DNA of 64,000 nucleotides, taken from an uncultured Prevotellaceae bacterium (lineage in GTDB: Bacteria > Bacteroidota > Bacteroidia > Bacteroidales > Bacteroidaceae). Below, piece by piece: positions 1 through 9,054 of the stretch. The stretch is from the NCBI GenBank assembly GCA_902790625.1, contig CADASP010000010.1:62001-126000 (forward strand). The letters run 5' to 3'. A program made the position numbers and the translations under genes. Each line of letters begins with the position of its first letter. Within the stretch, counting starts at the first letter, position 1. Below the pieces are notes generated by a model that had not been told where the DNA came from, made no database searches, and saw only the letters and a program-made list of their open reading frames with translations.

Positions 1-1
1 C

Positions 2-448
2 CGTCATCCATGCGTGATGTTTATGGGGTCGTCAGAGCTGGTGCTGGCGAAGATACGGGAACGGGCCGCCAAGGACTATCCAAACATAGAGGTAGTGACT
101 TTTTCACCACCCTTCAAGTCTGAGTTCACAGACGAGGACAACACAGCCATCATCAATGCCATCAACCAAGTGAATCCAGACCTGCTGTGGATTGGAATGA
201 CCGCGCCGAAACAGGAGAAATGGACGTGGCAGCATTGGAAAGAGCTGGACATCCACTGCCACGTGGGTACCATCGGGGCGGTGTTCGACTTTTATGCGGG
301 CACCGCGAAACGGGCGCCACTCTGGATGCAACGCCATTCCCAGGAATGGCTCTACCGCCTGGCGAAAGAGCCGAAGCGCATGTGGCGCAGATACATTATC
401 GGCAATCCGCTCTTTATCTTCAGAATCGTTAAAGAGAAAATGAAATGA
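2..448 (+). CDS. WecG/TagA/CpsF-family glycosyltransferase, 5' truncated by window edge
   Basis: The reading frame is open to the left edge, so only the C-terminal ~148 residues are present. The family transfers N-acetylmannosaminyl-type sugars onto lipid-linked intermediates at the cytoplasmic face of the membrane. The visible part carries the family pattern: GSSELVLAKI near the start, SPPF, then PDLLWIGMTAPKQEKW, GAVFDFYAGTAKRAP, and EWLYRLAKEPKRMWRRY near the C-terminus. Its stop overlaps the next start by 4 bp (ATGA), so it is translationally coupled to the downstream sugar transferase, which fits an exopolysaccharide or O-antigen cluster lying mostly to the left. Sugar specificity cannot be read from this fragment. 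Confidence 0.9.
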   Translation, partial: RHPCVMFMGSSELVLAKIRERAAKDYPNIEVVTFSPPFKSEFTDEDNTAIINAINQVNPDLLWIGMTAPKQEKWTWQHWKELDIHCHVGTIGAVFDFYAGTAKRAPLWMQRHSQEWLYRLAKEPKRMWRRYIIGNPLFIFRIVKEKMK

Positions 449-1863
449 CCCGACGTAACAACCAAACGAACACACTCATCAAGCGGTTGGTCATTGTGGG
501 CGACATACTGCTGCTATGCGGCTTGCTGCTATTGTTCCGCTGGCAGCATCCTGCCATGAGCCAGTGGAGCAACCACACGACCGAGACGTTCTGGGTGGTG
601 TGTATCATGGCGATGCTGCTGGCGCAGTGGAAGTTCAGCACCATCATACACCTGCGCCTCATCTCTGGCGGCGACATCCTGCGCAGGGTCTTTGAACTCA
701 GCACCACTCAAACCATCGTAGCATATTTGGTGATGAAAGTTGTCGACAGTTCAATGCCTGTCGGTTGGCTCCTGGTACAAATAGGACTATGCCAAATGCT
801 GATGCTTACCTTGGTGCGGCTGATAGAAAGAAGCGCCATCAAACGGTTCCGCCGCGCCGGTATGAACACCCGAACGGTGACATTCATTGGCGCCGACCCC
901 GTGCTGCTCACCCTCTACGACAAGCTCAACAACAACCCCACGCTGGGCTATCTTGTGATGGGATACTATGCTGACAGCGACATCAGCGAAAGTCAGAAGG
1001 GAAACGGGAGCCTTAGCCGAAAGGGGACGCTTCAAGAGCTGATGGCAGAGCTCAAGGCGGGCAAAACGCTCGACCTGGGCGACGAGGTGTATGTCTGCCT
1101 TCCACGAAACGAACGGCAGAAGCTGAAGGAGTTGTCAGACTACTGCGACAGCCACGTCATACATTTCTATTACATACCGGCCACCGAGGAGCGACTGGAC
1201 CTGAACCTGAAACGGGAGTTTCTTGACGACATGGAGGTGTTCACCACCCACGAAGTGCCGTTAGAGAACTTTGCCAACAGGATGGTGAAGCGAGCGTTCG
1301 ATATCACCTATTCCATCTTCACCCTCCTACTGTGTCTCCCGCTGCTGCCCTTTATTGCCCTCATCATCAAATGGCAGAGTCCGGGCCCCATCTTCTTCCG
1401 TCAGCAGCGCACAGGCATCAACGGCAAGGTGTTCATGTGCTATAAGTTTCGCTCCATGCACACCAACATTGATGCCGACAAGCTACAGGCAACGAAGGAC
1501 GACCCGCGCAAGTTTGCCTTTGGCAGCTTCATGCGCAAATATAACATCGACGAGTTGCCACAGTTCTGGAACGTGTTGAAAGGTACCATGAGCATTGTGG
1601 GGCCACGACCTCACATGTTGCTCCACACCGAGACTTATTCACAGCAGATTGGCACCTATATGGTGCGCCACTTCGTGAAGCCTGGCATCACCGGCTGGGC
1701 ACAGGTGACGGGCTTCCGTGGCGAGACGAAAGAGCTGTGGCAGATGGAGGAGCGTGTGAAGCGCGACATCTGGTACATTGAGAATTGGAGCATCTGGCTC
1801 GACCTGCGCATCGTTTGGATGACACTGAAAAGCATGTTCATCCACGACAAGCAGGCTTATTAG
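445..1863 (+). CDS. Polyprenyl-phosphate sugar-1-phosphate transferase (WcaJ/WbaP-like)
   Basis: A 472-aa membrane enzyme expected to move a sugar-1-phosphate from a nucleotide sugar onto undecaprenyl phosphate, the priming step of exopolysaccharide synthesis. Residues ~10-130 contain several hydrophobic segments, followed by a CoA-binding-like middle domain (VTFIGADPVLLTLY). The C-terminal ~200 residues are a bacterial sugar transferase domain: KRAFDITYSIFTLLLCLPLL, then PGPIFFRQQRTGINGK, YKFRSMH, DELPQFWNVLKGTMSIVGPR and KPGITGWAQV. Length is normal for the family with the N-terminal membrane region. The start ATG overlaps the upstream stop. It is the last gene of the leftward cluster; the next gene is convergent. 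Confidence 0.93.
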   Translation: MTRRNNQTNTLIKRLVIVGDILLLCGLLLLFRWQHPAMSQWSNHTTETFWVVCIMAMLLAQWKFSTIIHLRLISGGDILRRVFELSTTQTIVAYLVMKVVDSSMPVGWLLVQIGLCQMLMLTLVRLIERSAIKRFRRAGMNTRTVTFIGADPVLLTLYDKLNNNPTLGYLVMGYYADSDISESQKGNGSLSRKGTLQELMAELKAGKTLDLGDEVYVCLPRNERQKLKELSDYCDSHVIHFYYIPATEERLDLNLKREFLDDMEVFTTHEVPLENFANRMVKRAFDITYSIFTLLLCLPLLPFIALIIKWQSPGPIFFRQQRTGINGKVFMCYKFRSMHTNIDADKLQATKDDPRKFAFGSFMRKYNIDELPQFWNVLKGTMSIVGPRPHMLLHTETYSQQIGTYMVRHFVKPGITGWAQVTGFRGETKELWQMEERVKRDIWYIENWSIWLDLRIVWMTLKSMFIHDKQAY

Positions 1864-1996
1864 CTCCGTCATTCACGCCAACGCCTCATAGCAACTGAGC
1901 AACGCCCTTTCCAGCACATAGCGAGAGCCGAGACTGCATCTGCAATCCCGGCTCTCGCTGTGTATGCCCCCATCTGCGCAACATAGCGAGGGGGCA

Positions 1997-4636
1997 TTAC
2001 TTGGTGATGGTCAGCACACCGGCAGAGAGGGCGGGCACGACGAGCACCACATCGCTGCCTTCGATCTTGGGGGATGTATGTTTCAGCTCGACAGCATGCT
2101 TGTTCGCCATGCTGTTGGCCCCTGTGAGCGAGCCGGGAGCGTAATAGTCGAACGCAGCCCCTGCCACGCTTGGCCAATCGCCCTTGATGCGCAGGGTGGC
2201 CGCCTCCTCGGTGGGGTTCACCACCTTCACTATCACCTCGGCGCCATTCTCCGACAGTGTGGTGCTCACGCTGACATCGCCCGTTTCGCCACTGAAGGCC
2301 AGACGGTACTTGGAGAAATGGTCGTACCACAGCTCGGTGACCTGACAGTTGGGCGCCTTGAACAAGTCCTTATAGTCGAAGTTGATGAAAGCGTTGTTCC
2401 AGTCGGGCGCGTCAGTACGGCGCAGGAACAGCGCAGCGGCACCCATGGCCACCACATCGCGCTGTTCGCACATATTCAGGAATCCACCAGCAAAGAGGCC
2501 CGTGCGCCAGTCGATGCTGTTCAGGTTCCACTCCGAGATGAACAGCTTGATGTTGGGGTTAGGCCCGTCGGCAATCATCTGTGCGTAGCGGTCGTACTGC
2601 TGGCCCAGCCTTGCGGGCCCCGTGGCATAGCCGCCCTGCTGCTCATAGTGGTGCAGGCTCAGATAGTCGAAGTAGCGGCCGCTGCGCTTGATGAAATCCC
2701 CATCCTCGCGGAATCCGCCGCAGGCTATAATCTTGATGCTCGGGTCAATCTGCCGCATGGCCGTGCTGAAGTCGCGCACGCATTTCTCGTAGCGGTCGAT
2801 GCCCATCTCCCACATCTCGTTGTCTATCTCCCAGTACCTCACGTTGTAAGGCTCTGGATGTCCGTTGGCGGCACGCTTCGCTCCCCATTCGTCGGTGGCG
2901 GGAGCATTGCAGTAGCGCAGCCAGTGCAGGGCGTCCTGCAGGATGCTGTCGTACTCCTCGGCAGGGCGCTCAAACTTCACGCTCACCACGATGACAGGCT
3001 CGGAGTTGACCTCACGGCAGAAGCGGATGAACTCGTCGGTGCCGAAGCAGTTCTGGTCGTAGTCCATCCACATCCAGTGTGCCCAGCGCTCGCGGTTCTC
3101 CTGTGGGCCGATGCCCCACTTCCAGTCGTACTGCGCCACATAACCGCCGCCCGGCCAACGCAGACAGGTGGGGTGCAGCTCCTTCACGGCTTGCAGGATG
3201 TCGGGACGGAATCCCCCCAGATTCTTTCCCGTCTGCGTGGTCATGGTGGCCATATCCACCTGTACCGTTCCGTTCTTCACCATGATGACGAAGTCGCAGT
3301 CGCAGCTAAACTTCGTTATCTTCTTGACGCTCTCTAAGCCCAGGGCACTGGCGACTTCTACAAGTGAACTGGGTGTCGGGATGCTATCCACGCAGATTCT
3401 GCAATGACCGTCCTCACCTTCTATCATCTGGGGAACGAGCGTAAATTCATATTTCTTCCACTCCTTGCTCACCTTAAACGTCTGGCGGGCGACGATATTG
3501 CCTTTCGTGCTGCGCAGCCCGACGGTCAACTCTCCCTTACCTTTTGCATAGATGGAGCCTACAAAACTATCTCCATCAACATCTATCGGACCTTGGAAGA
3601 TGCCGGCCTCAGTCTTTCCTGCTGTAATCTCCTGCGAATAGCGCATATTCACGGCATCGTCCTTCACCAGTCGGTATTTGCCGCCTTCGCCTAAGGCCGT
3701 CCACTGCTGGGCCACAGCCGGAATCTTCACGTCGCCGGGTGTGCCCTCGAACAGCACCGCCCCGTTGGGCGTGGTCAGCTTGATGTTGCGGTAGGTGGCC
3801 TCGGTGTAGTTCACCCAGAACGTCACGAAGTTGCGGTCGGCGCGTTCCAGCCCGTCGTAGGTCAGCACCTGCTGGCCGTCCCAATAGACGGTAGCCTTGC
3901 TGCCTCGGCTCTCGATGCGCAGCTTGTGCCATTGCCTGCTTTCATTGACCTGCTCTTTCGTGGCTGGAGCCGAAGCCAGGGGCGACAGCATGTTCATGCG
4001 CCGACCCGGCCGCCCGCCGAAGCCCTGCGACTGGCGCACCTCCATCTGGCAGATGGAGAAGTCGGCAGTGGAGTTCTGCTGCTGCAGTGCGGCGCGTGCA
4101 GCAGCCTCGTTGGCAGCGTCAATCTGCGACTGCGTCTGCGCCGGGGTGAACGTGCGGCCCTCGTAATACGGGTCGTGTATGCGTACATAGTAGGGTGAGC
4201 CGTCGGCCTTGTTGCGGAAGGCGAAGCGGATGTCCATCAGCCCCCCGCTCCATGCGCGTCGGGCCAGCTTGTAGGCACGCCAGTTCACGTCCATCGTCAG
4301 GTCGAAGTCGCTGGTGTCGATGCTGTCTATTTTGAGTGGCTGCTCATAGCGTGTAGGCGAGTGCAGCACCATGTCGTCGTCCATATACCAGCCGTCGAAA
4401 TAGCCGTCGCGCGGATGGATGCCCGGAAACTGCTCAGGTTCGAACGAGCGTTCCTGGATGAGTTCCTGCCACACGCCATTGTTGGCCGAGAAATAGATGT
4501 GCTCGAAGAGCTGGCCGTAGAGCATCTCGTTGATGATGCCCGACGGCTGCTTGCTCTCGACGCTGATTTCATACTCGCGCTGTGCGCTGGCAATGGTCGC
4601 TGCCGCCAGAAGCGTTAAGAATAGTAGCCTTTTCAT
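1997..4636 (-). CDS. Secreted GH51 alpha-L-arabinofuranosidase with inserted lectin-like domain
   Basis: An 879-aa enzyme with a Sec signal peptide (LLAAATIASAQ), expected to release arabinofuranosyl side chains from arabinoxylan or arabinan in the periplasm or outside. The start fits GH51 (INEMLYGQLFEHIYFSANNG, QERSFEP). Likely catalytic residues are the acid/base Glu in EIDNEMWEMG (about residue 605) and the nucleophile Glu in FISEWN (about residue 699). Roughly residues 130-330 hold an insert resembling concanavalin-type lectin folds (WHKLRIESRGSKATVYWDG), which makes it longer than simple GH51 enzymes of about 500-650 aa. It stands alone on this strand. Arabinosidase activity is from family knowledge; the lectin-like call is inference. 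Confidence 0.92.
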   Translation of the reverse strand: MKRLLFLTLLAAATIASAQREYEISVESKQPSGIINEMLYGQLFEHIYFSANNGVWQELIQERSFEPEQFPGIHPRDGYFDGWYMDDDMVLHSPTRYEQPLKIDSIDTSDFDLTMDVNWRAYKLARRAWSGGLMDIRFAFRNKADGSPYYVRIHDPYYEGRTFTPAQTQSQIDAANEAAARAALQQQNSTADFSICQMEVRQSQGFGGRPGRRMNMLSPLASAPATKEQVNESRQWHKLRIESRGSKATVYWDGQQVLTYDGLERADRNFVTFWVNYTEATYRNIKLTTPNGAVLFEGTPGDVKIPAVAQQWTALGEGGKYRLVKDDAVNMRYSQEITAGKTEAGIFQGPIDVDGDSFVGSIYAKGKGELTVGLRSTKGNIVARQTFKVSKEWKKYEFTLVPQMIEGEDGHCRICVDSIPTPSSLVEVASALGLESVKKITKFSCDCDFVIMVKNGTVQVDMATMTTQTGKNLGGFRPDILQAVKELHPTCLRWPGGGYVAQYDWKWGIGPQENRERWAHWMWMDYDQNCFGTDEFIRFCREVNSEPVIVVSVKFERPAEEYDSILQDALHWLRYCNAPATDEWGAKRAANGHPEPYNVRYWEIDNEMWEMGIDRYEKCVRDFSTAMRQIDPSIKIIACGGFREDGDFIKRSGRYFDYLSLHHYEQQGGYATGPARLGQQYDRYAQMIADGPNPNIKLFISEWNLNSIDWRTGLFAGGFLNMCEQRDVVAMGAAALFLRRTDAPDWNNAFINFDYKDLFKAPNCQVTELWYDHFSKYRLAFSGETGDVSVSTTLSENGAEVIVKVVNPTEEAATLRIKGDWPSVAGAAFDYYAPGSLTGANSMANKHAVELKHTSPKIEGSDVVLVVPALSAGVLTITK

Positions 4637-4796
4637 ATTTGATGCTTTTTTCCCGCAAAAACTCCCCTTCCACTCTCCATGAGCGCCCCCTGCGGGGACT
4701 GTCAGCGAATCACCATTTTCCTCACGGTGCCTGAGTGTACGGGTTCGGGCCGCTTCGTTGGCTTCACCGTTGACGCGGTTGATGTAGTTGCGCCCA

Positions 4797-4804
4797 CAAA
4801 GGTA
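4797..4804 (-). promoter_or_regulatory. Bacteroidota -7 box upstream of the GH51 gene
   Basis: On the minus strand this reads TACCTTTG, matching TAnnTTTG. It lies about 160 bp upstream of the GH51 start, leaving a fairly long leader. I see no convincing -33 TTTG at the usual spacing, so only the -7 element is claimed. The leader contains no riboswitch that I recognise. Confidence 0.45.
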
Positions 4805-4885
4805 AATAAATAATGTGTGACGCAGCGCAAAAGCGCAGGATTATTAACATCATTTATAAGTAAGCTTTTGTCTTTTCTTGTTTTG

Positions 4886-5439
4886 TTTGGTTTATGAAAG
4901 AGGCGAAGCGTAATCTGTGACATGAACATTTCTTTCATTTGTTCAGAGACCTTTGTTTCGGCCATGTTTTGAATGGTTAATTTCTGCTTAAGACAGGAGA
5001 AAAATTGTGAAGGGATGTGAAATGAAAATTCTAGAATTATTACAAAAATATTTTTCATTCTGGAACGAAAGATGCACACTTTCGTCGGTTTGTGCAGGGT
5101 TGAGGGGCGAGGGAAAAAGGACTTTTAGGGCGAATCTTGCACAACCTGGGCGGTTTTGTGCAGTATTTTAGCCGATTTTTAGGCCGATTTCCGTTTCTGC
5201 AAGCACGCCCTATCAGAAAACGGCAACGCCAAATTTTTTTTCGGCGTTGACTTTTTCGAGCCATCGAAGGGGTTTTTGTGGTATTTCGATACTAACCATC
5301 TGAAAGCCAGTTGTTTGCCAAACCTTCTCAAAACTCGCGTTTTTTCGGCCAAAAGTTTTCTCGTGGAAAATTTTCGAAATATGAGGGCCTTTAGCGGTTT
5401 TTGGGAGGCATCCCTTTTAATATATTTTTAATGTTCGGG
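4886..5439. repeat. Dispersed ~555-bp intergenic repeat, copy A
   Basis: This block matches 31687-32242 in the same orientation along its whole length, at roughly 90% identity by eye. It opens with TTTGGTTTATGAAAGAGGCG and ends at GTTCGGG. It fills most of the 914-bp gap between the divergent GH51 and ald genes. On the minus strand both copies keep a 69-codon Lys/Arg-rich frame (here 5055-5264) and a shorter frame containing EQMKEMFM. About 15 base differences over the 69-codon frame give 8 amino-acid changes, so conservation is not clearly protein-driven. No transposase or terminal inverted repeats were seen. It could be an immobile relic, a non-coding RNA or a non-autonomous element. Confidence 0.85.
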
Positions 5440-5480
5440 GTGGTCTCGCGCAGGGTAATGATTAAAAATTCTTCACTTTT

Positions 5481-5512
5481 CTTGTCAGATTCACGGAAAA
5501 TGCCTAACTTTG
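5481..5512 (+). promoter_or_regulatory. Promoter of alanine dehydrogenase
   Basis: CTTG at 5481-5484, a 20-nt spacer, and TAACTTTG at 5505-5512 match the Bacteroidota sigma-ABfr promoter. It sits about 40 bp upstream of the ald ATG. Confidence 0.7.
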
Positions 5513-5550
5513 CGGCGTAGATGTATGTTTAACTGAAACACTAAAGACCG

Positions 5551-6654
5551 ATGAAAGTAGGAATTCCAAAAGAGATTAAGAACAACGAGAGCCGCGTGGG
5601 CATGACCCCTGCGGGAGTGTCGGAGCTGGTGCGCCACGGCCATGAGGTGAGCGTGCAGCACACGGCCGGCGAGGGCAGCGGGTTCGCCGACGAGGAGTAT
5701 GTGAAGGCCGGTGCCCGCATCCTGCCCACCATCGAGGCGGTATACCGCGAGTGCGACATGATAGTGAAGGTGAAGGAACCCATCGAGCCGGAGTATGAGC
5801 TGGTGAGGGCGGGGCAGCTGCTCTTCACCTATTTCCACTTTGCGTGCGAGAAGGAGCTGACCGAGGCCATGCTCAGCAGCGGCGCCGTATGCCTGGCCTA
5901 CGAGACGGTGCAGCTGCCCAACGGCTCGCTGCCCCTGCTGCAGCCCATGAGCGAGGTGGCGGGGCGCATGGCCACGCTCAACGGGGCCTACTACCTGCAG
6001 AAGACAAAGGGCGGCAAGGGCAAGCTCATCAGCGGCGTGCCTGGCGTGGGCCCTGCCCGCGTGCTGGTGCTCGGCGGTGGCGTGGTGGGCGAGGCTGCCG
6101 CGCTGATGGCCGCCGGACTGGGTGCCGACGTGACCATCGCCGACATCTCATTGCCCCGTCTGCGACAGCTCGACATCGAGACACCCGCCAACGTGCACAC
6201 GCTCTACTCGACGGAGCACAACATCCGCCAGCAGCTGCCGACGGTCGACATCGTGGTGGGCAGCGTGCTCGTGCCGGGTGACAAGACACCCCACCTCATC
6301 ACAAGGGAGATGCTGAAACTGATGGAACCCGGAACGGTGCTCGTCGACGTGGCCATCGACCAGGGCGGCTGCTTCGAGACCTCACGACCCACAACCCACA
6401 GCGACCCCGTATACATCGAAGACGGCATCGTGCACTACTGCGTGGCCAACATCCCCGGAGCCGTGCCCAACACATCGACGATGGCACTCACCAACGCCAC
6501 CCTGCGCTATGCCATAGCACTGGCCGACAAGGGCTGGCGACAGGCTTGCAAGGACGACGCGTCGCTGGCAAAGGGCCTGAACATCGTGGAGGGCAAGGTG
6601 ACCTACAAGGCCGTGGCCGACGTGTTCGGACTGCCCTGCCATGGTGTGGAGTAG
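5551..6654 (+). CDS. ald: Alanine dehydrogenase
   Basis: A 367-aa cytosolic enzyme that interconverts L-alanine and pyruvate plus ammonia with NAD(H). The length is normal for the family (~370 aa). The N-terminus MKVGIPKEIKNNESRVGMTP is diagnostic. KVKEPIEPEY holds the pyruvate-binding Lys, YFHFA the catalytic-region His, and VLVLGGGVVGEAAALMAAGL is the Rossmann dinucleotide loop. The C-terminal half contains the DQGGCFETSRPTTH and NIPGAVPNTST motifs. It is a single-gene unit with its own promoter just upstream and an inverted heptamer repeat just downstream. Transhydrogenase alpha subunits are related but longer and differ at the C-terminus. Confidence 0.96.
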   Translation: MKVGIPKEIKNNESRVGMTPAGVSELVRHGHEVSVQHTAGEGSGFADEEYVKAGARILPTIEAVYRECDMIVKVKEPIEPEYELVRAGQLLFTYFHFACEKELTEAMLSSGAVCLAYETVQLPNGSLPLLQPMSEVAGRMATLNGAYYLQKTKGGKGKLISGVPGVGPARVLVLGGGVVGEAAALMAAGLGADVTIADISLPRLRQLDIETPANVHTLYSTEHNIRQQLPTVDIVVGSVLVPGDKTPHLITREMLKLMEPGTVLVDVAIDQGGCFETSRPTTHSDPVYIEDGIVHYCVANIPGAVPNTSTMALTNATLRYAIALADKGWRQACKDDASLAKGLNIVEGKVTYKAVADVFGLPCHGVE

Positions 6655-6672
6655 CCCCTCACCCCTCTTTGA

Positions 6673-6751
6673 AGTTAGGAGTTAGGAGTTAGGAGTTAGG
6701 AGTTGCCTTCAGCGAGCTTAACTCCTAACTCCTAACTCGTAACTCCTAACT
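6673..6751. repeat. Inverted TAACTCC heptamer array, stem-loop downstream of ald
   Basis: Arm 6673-6704 is built of AGTTAGG heptamers and arm 6720-6751 is its complement with one mismatch, giving a 32-bp stem with a 15-nt loop. A second small hairpin follows at 6754-6778 (GCACACTCC / GGAGTGTGC). The rest of 6655-7035 holds no gene that I can support. It may act as a terminator or RNA-stability element for the convergent ald and PreA-like genes. The same heptamer recurs at 35137-35177 and 37863-37925. Confidence 0.75.
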
Positions 6752-7035
6752 ATTGCACACTCCTGCTGGGAGTGTGCAGTCAATCTTAAACCACTCGATT
6801 TAAGATGATTTTCACGTAATGCATGGAATTATCAAGCAGTTACGCAACCTTACAACCTTACAATCTAACCTCTGCAACAAGGGGGAGTGAAGGGGAGTGA
6901 AGGGACGTTAGTTCTGCGTATGAACTATTTTTTGGGGGGGGACAGAGGCAAGCTCTGTCCCTGCGGTGGATTTTCTTCCGAAGACCTGCCCCTACAACGT
7001 TCAATGTTCACCGTTCACCTTTCAATGTTTACCGT

Positions 7036-8496
7036 TCACCGGGCCACCTTGACGGTTCGCTTCGTCACGCCGATGGCACCTGCCGGACAGACGAGGCGGC
7101 AGAGGTGACAGCCTACGCACTTGGCACCCATGAGATGGGGACGGCGCTCCTGGTGGTCGAAGACGATGGCCTGATGACCGCCGTCGCCACACGAGACGGC
7201 ACAGCGACCGCACCCCACACACAGCTCCTTGTTGAACTTGGGGTAGATGATGGTGCCGCGGTCCAGGTTGTCGGGCTTCAGGAACGACGGCACCTGCTCG
7301 CCCACCAGCTGCTGCAGACGGCTGATGCCGCGCTCGGCCATATAGCGCTGTAGGCCGAGCACCAGGTCGTCGATGATGCGATAGCCATACTGCATGACGG
7401 CAGTGCACACCTGCACGTTGCTGCATCCCAGTTGGATGAACTCCAGGGCATCGCGCCAGGTCTCTATGCCTCCGATGCCACTCAGCTCCATCTTCTTTGG
7501 CAGCTCCGACAGCTCCAGGATGTGGCGCAGGGCGATGGGCCTCACGGCGCGGCCTGAGTAGCCCGATATGGTGCGCCTCCCCGACACGGCGGCATCGACA
7601 TCCATCGTCACCGACTTGATGGTGTTGATGGCCGAGATGGCATCGGCACCCGCCTCGGCGCAGGCCTCGGCCGGCTCGGTGATATGGGTGATGTTGGGCG
7701 TCATTTTGGGGATGACGGGGATGCTGACGCTGCTCTTCACACAAGCCGTGAAGGCGCGCACCAGCTCAGGACTTTGGCCCACGTCGCTGCCCATGCCCGC
7801 GTGCTTCATCTGCGGACACGAGAAGTTCAGCTCCACGGCATCGCATCCAGCCTCTTCGGCCATCTTGGCCAGCGCCATCCATTGCTCCTCGGTCTGTCCC
7901 ATGATCGAGGCCACCACCACCTTCGTGGGGTAGTCGCGCTTCAGGCGGCGCAGGATGTCGAAATCCATGTCGACGGGGTTCTCGCTCAGCTGCTCCATGT
8001 TGCGGAAGCCATAGAAGTCGCCGTGGGTGGCATTGTTGTGCATGGCATCGAAGCGTGGCGACACCTCCTTGATCTCCTGCATGCAGATGGTCTTGTAGAA
8101 CACGCCAGCCCACCCGGCATTGAAGGCGCGCGCCACCATCTCGTAGTTGGTGCACACGGCCGACGAGGCGAGGAAGAACGGATTCTCGCAGGGAATGCCA
8201 CAGAAATGGATGTCGAGCTGAGGGAAGCGGCTCTCGTCAATGTCGTCGTGCTGTAGGCTGCGCATCATCTCCTTGATGTGCAAGGGCCAGTTGTAGTGTA
8301 TGCACGCCTGCTCGGCACGCTCCAGGTCGGCATCGCTACAGTTGCTCACCCAGCGCAATGCCTGCTTGTGGTTGTCGAAACGGATGGCCCGAATGGCACG
8401 TGCGGGGTCGCCTGTCTGGCAGGCTTGGGTGCAAGGGGCGTCGTGGCAGAGCAGACAGCGGCTCGCCTCCTCGTGGATGTTTAGTTTAGTTCTCAT
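7036..8496 (-). CDS. preA: PreA-like dihydropyrimidine dehydrogenase with N-terminal Fe-S segment
   Basis: A 486-aa flavo-iron-sulfur protein expected to reduce uracil/thymine to the dihydro form. Residues ~95-400 are the FMN-binding dihydroorotate-dehydrogenase barrel, with ELNFSCPQMKHAGMG containing the active-site Cys. The C-terminus has two 4Fe-4S motifs (CVGCGRCAVSC and CVGCHLCRLVCP). Unusually, residues 14-26 add a Cys cluster, CLLCHDAPCTQAC, plus a short helical region normally found at the N-terminus of the partner subunit PreT. No preT gene lies nearby; both flanking genes are unrelated and divergent or convergent. The substrate assignment is from family similarity; a related flavoprotein role is possible. 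Confidence 0.85.
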   Translation of the reverse strand: MRTKLNIHEEASRCLLCHDAPCTQACQTGDPARAIRAIRFDNHKQALRWVSNCSDADLERAEQACIHYNWPLHIKEMMRSLQHDDIDESRFPQLDIHFCGIPCENPFFLASSAVCTNYEMVARAFNAGWAGVFYKTICMQEIKEVSPRFDAMHNNATHGDFYGFRNMEQLSENPVDMDFDILRRLKRDYPTKVVVASIMGQTEEQWMALAKMAEEAGCDAVELNFSCPQMKHAGMGSDVGQSPELVRAFTACVKSSVSIPVIPKMTPNITHITEPAEACAEAGADAISAINTIKSVTMDVDAAVSGRRTISGYSGRAVRPIALRHILELSELPKKMELSGIGGIETWRDALEFIQLGCSNVQVCTAVMQYGYRIIDDLVLGLQRYMAERGISRLQQLVGEQVPSFLKPDNLDRGTIIYPKFNKELCVGCGRCAVSCGDGGHQAIVFDHQERRPHLMGAKCVGCHLCRLVCPAGAIGVTKRTVKVAR

Positions 8497-8644
8497 ATTC
8501 TTACTTTTAGGTGAATGTAATCATCAGCAGAATACCCGCCCCCCCCTCACTTCCCGTGGGTATCGGGCGGAAAAGCACCCGACACGGCGGCATGGGGTTG
8601 GTTCCTTGTTTGCTCTCGTTGTTCGAAAAAGTTGCTGCAAAGTT

Positions 8645-8837
8645 ACGAAAAGTCGAGAGCAAAACAAAGGAACTCGTTCCTTTTTTTGCCGAGACGGAGT
8701 AAATTCGCCGTCGGAGACGGCAAAGTTCTTGCAAAAAGCAAGCGACGCGAGCGTCGAGCGACGAAAAGTCGAGAGCAAAACAAAGGAACTCGTTCCTTTT
8801 TTTGCCGAGACGGAGTAAATTCGCCGTCGGAGACGGC
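8645..8837. repeat. 77-bp perfect direct repeat with hairpins
   Basis: Positions 8645-8721 and 8761-8837 are identical by eye, 116 bp apart. Each copy has a palindrome AAGGAACTCGTTCCTT followed by a T-run, and a hairpin GCCGTC-GGA-GACGGC. The palindrome plus T-run resembles a Rho-independent terminator duplicated in tandem. It occupies the 558-bp gap between the divergent preA-like and peroxidase genes. Apart from a -7 box at 8948-8955, I see nothing else in 8497-9054. Confidence 0.85.
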
Positions 8838-8947
8838 CAAGTGACGAAAAAACGAGGGAAACGCAAAAGGAAATCATGAAAAAACGCTTGGCCGTTAAAT
8901 ATGCTTAAAGATTGTTCGCAAATCGCTGGAAAGTAAAGATTTTATCC

Positions 8948-8955
8948 TATCTTTG
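8948..8955 (+). promoter_or_regulatory. Bacteroidota -7 box upstream of peroxidase fusion
   Basis: TATCTTTG matches TAnnTTTG about 100 bp upstream of the ATG at 9055. No clear -33 element was found at the standard spacing. Confidence 0.45.
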
Positions 8956-9054
8956 CATGAGAAGCGGCGGCATCCTTCTGCATGAGGAAGAGGGAGGAGC
9001 TGTTGCCGAAAAAACTAAACTTGATTATCTACACATTATTAAATATATAGAGAT

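Noticed and set aside
1964..3337. Long plus-strand open frame (457 codons) opposite GH51
   Set aside because: Antisense to a clear GH51 enzyme; composition is that of a GC-rich shadow frame (His/Val/Leu-rich, no family motifs).
4702..5079. 125-codon minus-strand frame in repeat copy A
   Set aside because: The frame is cut to ~65 codons in copy B and changes between copies are mostly non-synonymous, so a protein is unlikely.
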